The position numbers and the translations under genes were made by a program. 53,225 nucleotides of DNA from UBA11524 sp034104265 (GTDB taxonomy: Bacteria; Bacillota; Clostridia; Christensenellales; Aristaeellaceae). This document shows, piece after piece, positions 16,237-24,515 of this stretch. The stretch's first letter is position 1; each line of letters opens with the position of its first letter. The stretch is from assembly GCA_034104265.1 (NCBI GenBank), contig JAXEEE010000019.1:1-53225 (forward strand), given 5' to 3'. Below the pieces are notes generated by a model. That model had not been told where the DNA came from, ran no database searches, and was given only the letters and a program-made list of their open reading frames with translations.

Positions 16237-16743
16237 ATGAAAGCAGCACAGAAAGCCCTGATCGCGGCCCTTGCAGCCGGGATTGTTTTGCTTGCCGTCC
16301 TTGCCGGGACGCTGCCGCTCCTTCGCGGGCATACCGTCCGGGAGTGTGCAACCGTCCATGATCGGATGGCGGAGGTTGTGTCCGCCCATCAGGAGGCCCT
16401 CACGGCGATGATGGAGGCGGATGACGTCAGCCAGGTACTCCGGCTGTTTGCCGATGAAGGAATGGCGCTGACGTGCATCCCCGGCGACGGCGGCGTGATG
16501 GCCTTTAAGTACGAGCCGTATATGGGCTTCTACTATTCCCCGGGCGACCGGCCGGAGACGGTGCCGGGTGTTCAAGCGCCCTGGATCCGCTACTTCCGTG
16601 CGGAGAGCGGAGAGCTGCCGGCCCACCTGAAGCCGGAGGGGCAGGGCTACGCCTGGCACGAGGAATGGGAGGGCGATGGCGGCAACAGCTACTACACCGA
16701 GAAGCTGGGCGACCATTTCTGGTACTACGACATCCTGTACTGA
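16237..16743 (+). CDS. Membrane-anchored hypothetical protein (168 aa)
   Basis: One N-terminal hydrophobic segment (about residues 6-28) with a basic start suggests a signal anchor. The remainder is extracytoplasmic, mixed alpha/beta, and rich in Tyr, Trp and acidic residues towards the end (FWYYDILY). The ATG at 16237 was preferred to that at 16231 because GGAAAGG then sits 6 bases upstream. No family recognised. It follows the 50-aa gene. Confidence 0.7.
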   Translation: MKAAQKALIAALAAGIVLLAVLAGTLPLLRGHTVRECATVHDRMAEVVSAHQEALTAMMEADDVSQVLRLFADEGMALTCIPGDGGVMAFKYEPYMGFYYSPGDRPETVPGVQAPWIRYFRAESGELPAHLKPEGQGYAWHEEWEGDGGNSYYTEKLGDHFWYYDILY

Positions 16744-17173
16744 CACCCGGTCTTTCCGGCAGAACAAAACGCCTGCGGCCATATGGTCACAGGCGTTGAT
16801 CATGTTCAGGAAGATGCAGCGCGCTCCGATGCAGGCCGCGGAAACCTGCGTTTTTCCTTTGCTGCTGCTCTTTTCTGCTGCGCAAGGGGTGCAAGCCTTC
16901 CCCTCCGGGGAAGGTGGCCGAGCGCAGTGAGGTCGGATGAGGTCTTTCCCCTGCACGCCGCGGAACGTGCTGCTTTTGCTGGCGCGGTTCCCCAGCCTTG
17001 GCTTAACCTGCCGTTTCCATCGCGGGATGCGGTGCATCCCGCCCGGAAACTCGCATGCTTTTGGGCGGGAACGCTGGGCTGCCGCCCAGACCTGCGCAGG
17101 GGCTAACGCCGCCCCTGCACCCGCGCAAGGGGTTTCACCCCTTGACCCGTTTTCGCTTCGCGCTCCATGGAGG
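16744..17173. other. Gene-free region with hairpins and dispersed-repeat-like DNA
   Basis: No convincing coding frame is present. A stem AACGCCTG/CAGGCGTT (16768-16775 with 16790-16797) follows the upstream gene. Several GC-rich short inverted repeats follow, including AAGGGGTTTCACCCCTT near 17125-17145. The content resembles intergenic repeat debris rather than a gene. Confidence 0.5.
16896..16942 (+). repeat. REP-like palindromic element
   Basis: A 19-bp hairpin CCTTCCCCTCCGGGGAAGG (16896-16914) is followed by TGGCCGAGCGCAGTGAGG and TCGGATGAGG. Very similar hairpin-plus-tail elements are dispersed in many high-GC Clostridia genomes (from memory); only one copy is in this window. Confidence 0.5.
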
Positions 17174-17689
17174 TTACCTTTTCCGGAACAATTCTTTGAT
17201 GCGGCCCTGGACGGTCTTGGCCTTCTTCATGGCCACGGCGGCGTCCAGCGCACCGCGGCGGTAGTCGATGTTGTCCGGCTCCCGGCGTACCGCCTCCCGG
17301 TAGGACTGGTGGGCCGACTCATACTGGTGCATCTGCATGAGAATGTACCCCTGCAGGTAGTACCACTCCGCATCCTTGCGGTCGGCGCGCATCAGCTGGC
17401 GCAGGGCGCTCTCCGGGCTTTGCTGGCGGAGCATCTTGCGGGCCAGCTGCTTGGCGTCCTCCGAGGCGATCTCCTTGGTGTACATGCCCTCCCGCCGGGT
17501 GGAGGCCAGCTTCAGCGCCTCCTCGTAGGCCAGGTTCAGGGCGATCATCTTCTCCTGGGCTGCCTTGCGCTCGTCCGCGTCCAGAAAGCGGTCCGGGTGG
17601 CAGGTGCGCACCAGGCTGCGGTAGGCGCTGCGAACCTCATCCGCGTCGGCGGTGGATTTGAGACCCAGCACCTCAAAGGGATTGTTCAC
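17174..17689 (-). CDS. J-domain protein with a TPR-like tail
   Basis: The 171-residue product starts with a J domain (about 1-60) containing the HPD motif in RTCHPDRF, which stimulates Hsp70 ATPase. The C-terminal part (about 95-165) is helical with TPR-like spacing (AEWYYLQGYILMQMHQYESA). It lacks the Gly/Phe and zinc regions of DnaJ, so it is a specialised co-chaperone rather than DnaJ. The start is set at GTG 17689, since GGGGAGGTGG lies 6 bases before it; the ATG at 17710 would place this site inside the gene. murA lies 33 bp upstream on the same strand. Confidence 0.82.
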   Translation of the reverse strand: MNNPFEVLGLKSTADADEVRSAYRSLVRTCHPDRFLDADERKAAQEKMIALNLAYEEALKLASTRREGMYTKEIASEDAKQLARKMLRQQSPESALRQLMRADRKDAEWYYLQGYILMQMHQYESAHQSYREAVRREPDNIDYRRGALDAAVAMKKAKTVQGRIKELFRKR

Positions 17690-17722
17690 ATGCAGCCACC
17701 TCCCCTGCATGAGCCACAGGGC

Positions 17723-18991
17723 TTACTCCACACTCTCCCGGCTGATGGTTGCGCCCAGGGAGCACAGCTTCTGCTCGATATGCTCATAGCCCCGGTCAAT
17801 GTATTCCGGCTCATAGATTTCGGTCACGCCCTTGGCCATCAGCCCGGCGATGATCAGCGCGGCGCCCGCCCGCAGGTCGGTGGCCGTCACCGGCGCGCCG
17901 TAGAGCTGGGGCACGCCCTCAATCAGCGCCATCCGCTCCGCCACGCGCACCCGCGCGCCCATGCGGCGGATCTCGTCCAGGTGCTTGAAGCGCTGCTCAA
18001 AAATCGTCTCCTGAATGATGCTGGTGCCCCGGGCAGTGGTCAGCAGCGCGCTCATGGGCTGTTGCAGATCCGTGGGGAAGCCGGGGTACACCTGGGTCTT
18101 GATGTTCACGGCCCGGTGTCCGCCCAGGCACCGCACACGGATGGAGTCATCGTTGTCCGACACCCGCACGCCCATTTCCAGCAGCTTGGCCGTCAGGGCC
18201 TCCATGTGGGTGGGGATGCACCCGTGGATCACCACGTCCCCCCGGGTAGCCGCGGCGGCAATCATCAGCGTACCCGTCTCGATCTGGTCGGGAATCACGG
18301 CATAGTTGGTGCCGTGCAGGTACTGCTGGCCCCGGATGCGGATCACGTCCGTGCCCGCGCCCTTGACCTTGGCGCCCATGCTGTTGAGGAAGTTGGCCAG
18401 GTCAACAATGTGGGGCTCCTTGGCCGCGTTGTAGATGATGGTGGTACCCTGGGCCTTGGCGGCGGCCAGCATCACGTTGATGGTGCCGCCCACGGTCACC
18501 ACGTCGAAGAACACGTCCCCGCCCTTGAGCTCCTCGGCCTTGGCGATGATGCGTCCGCCCACGGATTCCGTTTCCACCCCCAGTGCAGCGAAGCCCTTCA
18601 GGTGCTGGTCGATGGGCCGGGAGCCGATCTCGCACCCGCCGGGGTAGTACACCTCGGACTGGCCGCAGCGGCCCAGCAGTGCGCCCAGCAGGTAGTAGCT
18701 GGCGCGGAGCCGCTGGCTCAGCCGGTAGCCCACGGCCCGGCCCTCCGCCGGGCGGGGATCCACCGTCATGAATTCACCGGGCACGTAGGTCACCTTTGCG
18801 CCCAGGGAGCGCAGGATATCCACCAGGGCGCGCACATCCTCAATATCCGGCAGATTCTCCACGGTACAGGGCTCGTCGCACAAAAGCGTCGCGGGAATCA
18901 CCGCCACCGCCGTGTTCTTGCCGCCGCTGACCCGCACCTCGCCTTCCAGGGCGTTGCCGCCGGTTATCAGCATTCGTTCTTTACTGGGCAT
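17723..18991 (-). CDS. murA: UDP-N-acetylglucosamine 1-carboxyvinyltransferase
   Basis: First committed enzyme of peptidoglycan synthesis; transfers enolpyruvate from PEP to UDP-GlcNAc in the cytoplasm. Family marks: SGGKN near the N-terminus (active-site Lys), the catalytic Cys in PGGCEIGSRP (C120 in this numbering, equivalent to E. coli C115) and DLRAGAALIIAGL near the end. Length (422 aa) is normal. The start is unclear: AGGAGG abuts a GTG at 19015, while the ATG at 18991 is about 22 bases away and separated by a small CCGGCC/GGCCGG hairpin. The start at 18991 best fits family N-termini. Confidence 0.92.
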   Translation of the reverse strand: MPSKERMLITGGNALEGEVRVSGGKNTAVAVIPATLLCDEPCTVENLPDIEDVRALVDILRSLGAKVTYVPGEFMTVDPRPAEGRAVGYRLSQRLRASYYLLGALLGRCGQSEVYYPGGCEIGSRPIDQHLKGFAALGVETESVGGRIIAKAEELKGGDVFFDVVTVGGTINVMLAAAKAQGTTIIYNAAKEPHIVDLANFLNSMGAKVKGAGTDVIRIRGQQYLHGTNYAVIPDQIETGTLMIAAAATRGDVVIHGCIPTHMEALTAKLLEMGVRVSDNDDSIRVRCLGGHRAVNIKTQVYPGFPTDLQQPMSALLTTARGTSIIQETIFEQRFKHLDEIRRMGARVRVAERMALIEGVPQLYGAPVTATDLRAGAALIIAGLMAKGVTEIYEPEYIDRGYEHIEQKLCSLGATISRESVE

Positions 18992-19101
18992 GGTTTCCGG
19001 CCGGGGCCGGCTCACCTCCTGCGCCTGTTATTTTTTCTCTATCCGATGCTATGCTCAATCTTCCATACCGGTCATGTCAGGTCTTTGCCTGGTGACACTT
19101 G

Positions 19102-19130
19102 ATTATATCATACTTATTCCTGTTGCGCAA
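19102..19130 (-). promoter_or_regulatory. murA promoter
   Basis: Minus strand TTGCGC (19130-19125), 17-bp spacer, TATAAT (19107-19102). The segment AGTATGATATAAT ending in the -10 is identical to that of the divergent SDR promoter. Confidence 0.7.
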
Positions 19131-19189
19131 CTGCCAGGGAAAACGCGCTTCTTTTCCGCCGGAATTCCTTCCAGCCATTGCTGTTCCCC

Positions 19190-19218
19190 TTGCACAGACG
19201 CAAATAGTATGATATAAT
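19190..19218 (+). promoter_or_regulatory. SDR gene promoter
   Basis: TTGCAC (19190-19195), 17-bp spacer, TATAAT (19213-19218), 58 bp before the SDR start. Confidence 0.75.
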
Positions 19219-19276
19219 TTTGTCAATCTTTCGGCCGGACAGTATCTGTCCTGCCGGATCAAGGAGGACAGATTCC

Positions 19277-20020
19277 ATGCTTAAGGGTAAGGTAGCCATC
19301 GTCACCGGCGGCACACGCGGTATCGGCTTTTCCATTGTCGAGTTGTTTCTGAACAACGGGGCAAGCGTCGCCCTGCTGGGTTCCCGGCAGGAGACGGTCG
19401 ACAAGGCGCTGGCCAGGCTGCACGAGATCAATCCCAACTACCCCGTCATCGGCATGGCGCCAGATCTGACGGACTACGCCGCTGTCGAGGCAACGATGGC
19501 CACCGTGAAGGACAAGTTCGGCCGCATCGACATTCTGGTCAACAATGCGGGTATCTCCGCCCGGGATCCGCTGCTGCAGTATAAGCCTGAGGACTTTGAG
19601 CATATCATGGATGTGAACGTGACTGCCGTGTTCAACGGTTGCCGTGCCGTGGCGCCGATCATGAAGGAGCAGGGCGGCGGCAGCATCATCAACACCAGCT
19701 CGATGGTCAGCATTTACGGCCAGCCCGCGGGCGTTGGCTATCCCACCAGCAAGTTTGCGGTGAACGGCCTGACCAAAAGCCTGGCGCGTGAGCTGGGCCG
19801 CAGCAATATCCGCGTGAACGCGGTGGCCCCGGGTGTAACGCGTACAGACATGCTCGCAGCGCTGCCCAAGGAGGTTCTTGACCGGGTCAGCGCACCGATT
19901 CCACTGGGCCGTGTGGGCGAGCCGGAGGAGGTTGCCAACTGCTTCCTGTTCCTGGCGAGCGACATGGCCAGCTATGTAACTGGCGAGATTCTCTCTGTGG
20001 ACGGTGCAGCGCAAACCTGA
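19277..20020 (+). CDS. Short-chain dehydrogenase/reductase (FabG-like)
   Basis: A 247-residue classical SDR. It has the TGGTRGIG cofactor loop, NNAG, catalytic Ser in NTSSMVS, and YPTSK with the catalytic Tyr and Lys. The SDR C-terminus GEILSVDGA is also present. AAGGAGGAC precedes the ATG. Sequence places it close to 3-oxoacyl-ACP reductases, but it is not near other fatty-acid genes, so it could reduce another ketone or sugar alcohol. It is a single gene with its own promoter and terminator, divergent from murA. Confidence 0.88.
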   Translation: MLKGKVAIVTGGTRGIGFSIVELFLNNGASVALLGSRQETVDKALARLHEINPNYPVIGMAPDLTDYAAVEATMATVKDKFGRIDILVNNAGISARDPLLQYKPEDFEHIMDVNVTAVFNGCRAVAPIMKEQGGGSIINTSSMVSIYGQPAGVGYPTSKFAVNGLTKSLARELGRSNIRVNAVAPGVTRTDMLAALPKEVLDRVSAPIPLGRVGEPEEVANCFLFLASDMASYVTGEILSVDGAAQT

Positions 20021-20061
20021 CCTCCCGCACAGCGCCTCTCAACCATGGTTCCATCAAAACA

Positions 20062-20092
20062 AAGACGCCCGAAGCAATGCTTCGGGCGTCTT
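20062..20092. terminator. Bidirectional terminator between SDR and ADH-ALDH genes
   Basis: A 14-bp perfect stem, 20062-20075 with 20079-20092, with T-rich flank on both strands; it separates convergent genes. Confidence 0.8.
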
Positions 20093-20114
20093 ATTCGCGG
20101 GAGACATCCGTCCC

Positions 20115-22694
20115 TTACCTGAGGAACATGCGGATAAGCTTATCCTTCCACTTGGCATAGGGCGCGTAGCGGAAGGGCAGATCCAGCCAGGTGGCCTTGT
20201 GGACAATGCTCTTCTCATGGCTGAAGCAGTCGAAGCTGCGCCGTCCGTGGTACTGGCCCATGCCGCTGCCGCCCACGCCGCCAAAGCCCATGCGGCTGGT
20301 GGCCAGATGGATGATGGTATCGTTGATGCACCCGCCGCCGAAGGGCACCTCATTCAGGAAGCGGCGCTGCACGGCCTTATCCTTGCTGAACAGGTAGCAG
20401 GCCAGGGGATGGGGCCGGGCACCAATGAACTGCACGGCCTCGTCCACATGGTCGAAGGTCAGGATGGGCAGCAGGGGGCCGAAGATTTCCTCCTGCATCA
20501 CGGGATCGTCGCCGGTGACGTTATCCATCAGGGTCGGCTGAATCCGCAGCGTCTCCGGGTCGGACTTGCCGCCGTAGATCACCTTGTCCATGTCAATCAG
20601 CCCGCAGACCCGGTCGAAGTGCTTCCGGGTGATCATGTGGACGTAGCTGTCGTTGTCCAGGCCTTCGCCGTTCATCTGATCCAGGCAGTGGATCAGCGCG
20701 CGGATCAGGTCGTCCTTCACCTTCCTGTCCACCAGGATATAGTCCGGGGCCACGCAGGTCTGCCCGCAGTTGAGCAGCTTGCCGAAGGCGATGCGCCTGG
20801 CCGCCACGTCCAGGTTGGCGGTGGCGTCCACCACCACGGGGCTCTTGCCGCCCAGCTCGAGGGTCACGGGGGTCAGATGCTCCGCCGCCTTGCGCAGCAC
20901 CTCCTGGCCCACCTTCACCCCGCCGGTGAAGAATATCTTGTCGAAGGTCTGATCCAGCAGCGCCTGGTTTTCCGCGCGGCCGCCCTCCACCACCGCCACC
21001 TGCTCCGGCGGGAAGCACTCGGAGAGGATCTCCCGCATGATGGCCGAGGTGGCTGGAGAATAGGCCGAGGGCTTCACCACGCAGCAGTTGCCCGCCGCCA
21101 CCGCGCCGATGACCGGCTCCATGGTCAGGAGGAAGGGATAGTTCCACGGGGACATGATGAGCGTCACGCCGTAGGGGTTCCGCACCGTGAAGCTGTCGGA
21201 GGGGAACTGGGCCAGGGGCGTCCAGGCCCGGTGCCTGGCCATGTACCAGCGCAGATGCCGCCGCATGTGGCTCAGCTCGGACAGGGTCATGCCCACCTCG
21301 CACATGTAGCTCTCCGAGGGGGACTTGCCCAGGTCCTGCTGGAGGGCCGCGTTGATCTCGCCCTCCCGCTCCAGGATCGTCCGCTGCAGCCTGGTCAGCG
21401 CGTCCCGCCGTACCCGGTAGGGCAGCGTGGCCCCCGTCTGGAAGTAGGCCCGCTGCCGGGCCACCAGGGCCTCCGCGTCCTTCTCCGGTGCGGGGAATTC
21501 GCCCAGCAGAAGCAGCACCTGCTCCAGCTCGAACCGGTCCATCAGCACCGGCACAGGATAGAGGGGATTGGCCTCCTGATCCGCGTGGGCCGCCAGGGTG
21601 GGAATATCCGCCCGCCGGATTTCCGGGAAGGTTCGAGGCAGGCCGAAAATGCGGTTGCTCTCCTGGATCCAGTCCAGGAGCATCCCGGCGGCGGCGCTGT
21701 CGTCCACGCTGCCCTCCGCCAGACCTGCCACCCGGGCCAGCCGGGCCAGGGCTGCATGGCAGCTGTCGCCGTAGCATTCCAGCATCACCGGGAGGATCAC
21801 CGCGTTGGCCAGGCCGTGGGCAATGCCGTACTGCCCGCCCAGGGCGTGGGCCAGCGCATGCACATACCCCACATAGGAGCGGGTGAAGGCCACCCCCGCG
21901 CAGTAGGCCGCCCGGAGCATCCCCTGCCGGGCCTCCAGGTCGCTGCCGTCCTCCACCGCCCTGCGCAGGTAGCGCACAATCAGTGTCACCGCCTCCTCGG
22001 ACATGGCCCGGGTCAGCTTGTTGGTGGTGTGGCCGATGTAGGCCTCCACCGCGTGGGTCAGGGCGTCCATGCCGGTGGTGGCGGTGACCATGGGCGGCAG
22101 GCCCAGGGTCAGCTGGGGATCCAGCACGGCATAGGAGGGAATCAGCGCAAAGTCATTGATGGGATATTTATGGTGGGTTTCGCTGTCGGTGATGACGGCG
22201 GCCAGGGTGGTCTCGCTGCCGGTACCGGCGGTGGTGGGCACGGCAATGAGCAGCGGCGTGGGCTTCAGCACCTTGAGCAGCCCCCGCATTTTCTGCAGGC
22301 TCTTGCGGGGCCGGGCAATGCGCGCGCCCACAGCCTTGGCGCAGTCCATGGCGGAGCCGCCGCCCACCGCGATGATGGCTTGGCAGCCCCCATCGATGTA
22401 CCGCTGGCGGGCCGCCTCCACCTGATGGATGGTAGGATTGGGGGTCTCCTGCTCATACACCGTGCAGGAGATGGACGCCTGCTGCAGGCCTGCTTCCAGG
22501 CCCGCCGTCAGCCCCAGGCGGCGCACCCCCTGATCCGCCACCAGCAGCACCGCGGTGATGCGATGCTCCCGCAGCACGGGAATCACATCCTCCATGGCGC
22601 TGAGGGGCTTGGGCTCCCGGTAGGGAAGCAGCGGCAGCGCCAGGCGGAAGCATCCCTGAAACACCCGGCAGTACATCGACCTGAGCAGCTTCAT
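20115..22694 (-). CDS. Iron alcohol dehydrogenase fused to an aldehyde dehydrogenase (reverse of AdhE order)
   Basis: The 859-residue protein has an iron-dependent alcohol dehydrogenase at about 20-400: NAD-binding GGGSAMD, and iron ligands D210, H214, H279 and H293 in the spacing known for FucO. An aldehyde dehydrogenase of the ALDH3 type follows at about 415-840: VKPSAYSP, FTGG, general base E613 in ELGG and catalytic C647 in NCGQTC. Both active sites look complete. AdhE has the opposite order and a CoA-acylating ALDH. The ALDH3 family oxidises medium and long aldehydes to acids, so conversion of an alcohol to an acid, or the reverse, through a channelled aldehyde is a plausible inference. 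GAAGGAGG supports the start. Confidence 0.9.
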   Translation of the reverse strand: MKLLRSMYCRVFQGCFRLALPLLPYREPKPLSAMEDVIPVLREHRITAVLLVADQGVRRLGLTAGLEAGLQQASISCTVYEQETPNPTIHQVEAARQRYIDGGCQAIIAVGGGSAMDCAKAVGARIARPRKSLQKMRGLLKVLKPTPLLIAVPTTAGTGSETTLAAVITDSETHHKYPINDFALIPSYAVLDPQLTLGLPPMVTATTGMDALTHAVEAYIGHTTNKLTRAMSEEAVTLIVRYLRRAVEDGSDLEARQGMLRAAYCAGVAFTRSYVGYVHALAHALGGQYGIAHGLANAVILPVMLECYGDSCHAALARLARVAGLAEGSVDDSAAAGMLLDWIQESNRIFGLPRTFPEIRRADIPTLAAHADQEANPLYPVPVLMDRFELEQVLLLLGEFPAPEKDAEALVARQRAYFQTGATLPYRVRRDALTRLQRTILEREGEINAALQQDLGKSPSESYMCEVGMTLSELSHMRRHLRWYMARHRAWTPLAQFPSDSFTVRNPYGVTLIMSPWNYPFLLTMEPVIGAVAAGNCCVVKPSAYSPATSAIMREILSECFPPEQVAVVEGGRAENQALLDQTFDKIFFTGGVKVGQEVLRKAAEHLTPVTLELGGKSPVVVDATANLDVAARRIAFGKLLNCGQTCVAPDYILVDRKVKDDLIRALIHCLDQMNGEGLDNDSYVHMITRKHFDRVCGLIDMDKVIYGGKSDPETLRIQPTLMDNVTGDDPVMQEEIFGPLLPILTFDHVDEAVQFIGARPHPLACYLFSKDKAVQRRFLNEVPFGGGCINDTIIHLATSRMGFGGVGGSGMGQYHGRRSFDCFSHEKSIVHKATWLDLPFRYAPYAKWKDKLIRMFLR

Positions 22695-22761
22695 CCTTAA
22701 GCCTCCTTCTGATCAGTCAGGCAGCCGGTTTCCCGGCATGGTTCATCTGGTTAACCTGGAC

Positions 22762-22790
22762 AGCATACCACGGTTTTGTTGATCTGTCAA
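22762..22790 (-). promoter_or_regulatory. Promoter and possible operator of the ADH-ALDH gene
   Basis: Minus strand TTGACA (22790-22785), 17-bp spacer, TATGCT (22767-22762). A dyad GTTGA-TCTG-TCAAC (22778-22791) overlaps the -35 and could bind a repressor. Confidence 0.72.
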
Positions 22791-22913
22791 CTTTTGCCGT
22801 GGTGGGAAATCCCTGCCTGCAGGAGGGTTTTCCCGGGAAAAAGGCGAATGATATATCCATCGGCATGAATCGCTCCGGCCCTGGGCCGGATCAGTGTAAA
22901 AGGAGGAATTCCC

Positions 22914-23645
22914 ATGGCCCTGACTCCCCATGATATTGCCAAGATGCTGGATCATTCCACCCTGCAGCCCTACCTGACGGAGGACGACATCCGCCGCGGC
23001 TGCGAGCTGGCCCTGAAATACGACTGCGCCTCCGTCTGCGCCCGGCCCTGCGACGTGCCCATCCTCACCGAGATGCTCAAGGGCAGCGACGTGAAGGTCT
23101 GCACGGTGATTGGCTTCCCCCACGGCGGCCACGAGACCGCCATCAAGGTGGCGGAATCCGCCCTGGCCCTGGACGAGGGTTGCGAGGAGCTGGACATGGT
23201 CATCAACATCGGCCGGATGATCCGGGGCGACGAGGACTACGTCCGCGACGAGATCCGGCAAATCGCCGACCTGGCCCACAGCCGGGGCGCAATTGTGAAG
23301 GTGATCCTGGAAACCTGCTACCTGACTGACGCGCAGAAGAAGCGCGCCTGCGAGCTGTCCGAGGAGGCGGGCGCGGACTTCGTCAAGACCTCCACGGGCT
23401 ACGGCTCCAAGGGCTGCACCATTGATGACCTGCGGCTCATGCGGGCGGCGGTGTCCCCGGCGGTGCGGGTGAAGGGCTCCGGCGGCATCCGCGACCTGGA
23501 CACGGTGCTGTCTGCCCGGGCGGTGGGCGCAAGCCGCTGCGGCGTGTCCGCCACGGAGAAGATCATGGCCGAGGCCGAAAAGCGCTACGCCGAGGGTACC
23601 CTCAAGGAAGTTACCGATCTGAAGGAAATGCAGGGCGGCTACTGA
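22914..23645 (+). CDS. deoC: Deoxyribose-phosphate aldolase
   Basis: Class-I aldolase that splits 2-deoxyribose 5-phosphate into acetaldehyde and glyceraldehyde 3-phosphate. The 243-residue TIM barrel has the Schiff-base Lys K158 in FVKTSTGYG, the relay Lys K187 in VRVKGSGG and D94 in EELDMVINIG. AAAAGGAGGAATTCCC precedes the ATG. It is divergent from the ADH-ALDH gene; the acetaldehyde it makes could be handled by such an enzyme, which is only a contextual inference. A strong terminator follows. Confidence 0.95.
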   Translation: MALTPHDIAKMLDHSTLQPYLTEDDIRRGCELALKYDCASVCARPCDVPILTEMLKGSDVKVCTVIGFPHGGHETAIKVAESALALDEGCEELDMVINIGRMIRGDEDYVRDEIRQIADLAHSRGAIVKVILETCYLTDAQKKRACELSEEAGADFVKTSTGYGSKGCTIDDLRLMRAAVSPAVRVKGSGGIRDLDTVLSARAVGASRCGVSATEKIMAEAEKRYAEGTLKEVTDLKEMQGGY

Positions 23646-23654
23646 TGCCGTACC

Positions 23655-23688
23655 GGCCCGGAGTCACCCATGGCTCCGGGCCTTTTTT
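23655..23688 (+). terminator. deoC terminator
   Basis: GGCCCGGAG (23655-23663) pairs with CTCCGGGCC (23674-23682), followed by TTTTTT. Confidence 0.88.
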
Positions 23689-23723
23689 CTGCCCGAAACC
23701 GGCCCGGCTCTACGGAGCGTTTC

Positions 23724-23752
23724 TTGTCTCCCCCCGGGAAGCATGGTATGCT
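23724..23752 (+). promoter_or_regulatory. Promoter of the CAT-like gene
   Basis: TTGTCT (23724-23729), 17-bp spacer, TATGCT (23747-23752), 26 bp before the ATG. Confidence 0.55.
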
Positions 23753-23778
23753 TTCCTCCAAGGGGGGGATGATTCGCA

Positions 23779-24435
23779 ATGCAGTTTACGCCCATTGACA
23801 TGAAAACCTGGCCCCGGGTGCAGCAGTTCCACTACTTCGCCCGCATGGCCCCCACGGGATATTCCATCACCGTCCGGGTGGATGTGACGGAGCTTCGCCT
23901 GGCATTGAAGGCGGCGGGGCTGAAGTTCTTCCCGGCGTACCTGTGGCTGGCGACCAAGTGTCTGAACCGTCAGCAGGAATTCAAAATCGCGGAGAAGGAC
24001 GGCGTAGTGGGCTTCTACGACACCCTCACGCCCCTGTATCCCGTCCTGCACGAGGATGACCACACCGTATCCATGACATGGACGGCCTGGCAGGACAGCT
24101 TCGACGGCTTCTGCCGGGACTATGAGGAAAACCGGCGGCGCTTCGGCGATACCCACGGCTTCCTGTCCCAGCCGCAGACGCCCCCGCCGCCCAACGCCTA
24201 TACCATCTCCTGCATCCCGTGGCTGTCCTTCGAGCATTTCGCCGTGCACAGCTACGGGCTGGGGGCGTACTACTTCCCCTCCCTGGAGGCAGGGAGGTTT
24301 GTGGAGGAGGACGGGCGCATCCTGATGCCCCTGTCCCTGACCTGCCACCACGCCGCCACCGACGGCTGGCACATCACCCGCTTCCTGGAGGATTTCCGGG
24401 AGGAAGGGGTGCATCTGGCCCGGAGACTCGGATAA
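23779..24435 (+). CDS. Chloramphenicol acetyltransferase-like protein
   Basis: A 218-residue CoA-dependent acyltransferase of the CAT family. The active-site signature HHxxxDG is present as CHHAATDGWH with H191 as the expected base and D195. The N-terminus (IDMKTWPRVQQFHYF) and the SITVRVDVTEL strand also follow CAT. It is much diverged from clinical cat genes and sits among housekeeping genes, so it may act on another hydroxyl compound; resistance should not be assumed. The start follows a G-rich ribosome site. Confidence 0.85.
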   Translation: MQFTPIDMKTWPRVQQFHYFARMAPTGYSITVRVDVTELRLALKAAGLKFFPAYLWLATKCLNRQQEFKIAEKDGVVGFYDTLTPLYPVLHEDDHTVSMTWTAWQDSFDGFCRDYEENRRRFGDTHGFLSQPQTPPPPNAYTISCIPWLSFEHFAVHSYGLGAYYFPSLEAGRFVEEDGRILMPLSLTCHHAATDGWHITRFLEDFREEGVHLARRLG

Positions 24436-24515
24436 GCGCACAGCATGGTGTGAATCTCCGGCGCTCAAAAGTCATTGATAGGTTTACGTCATTTGCCGTC
24501 GGCAGACTGAAAATC

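Noticed and set aside
23779..24435. Chloramphenicol resistance gene
   Set aside because: The CAT fold and active-site motif are present, but identity to known resistance genes appears low and the context is chromosomal housekeeping; resistance cannot be claimed.
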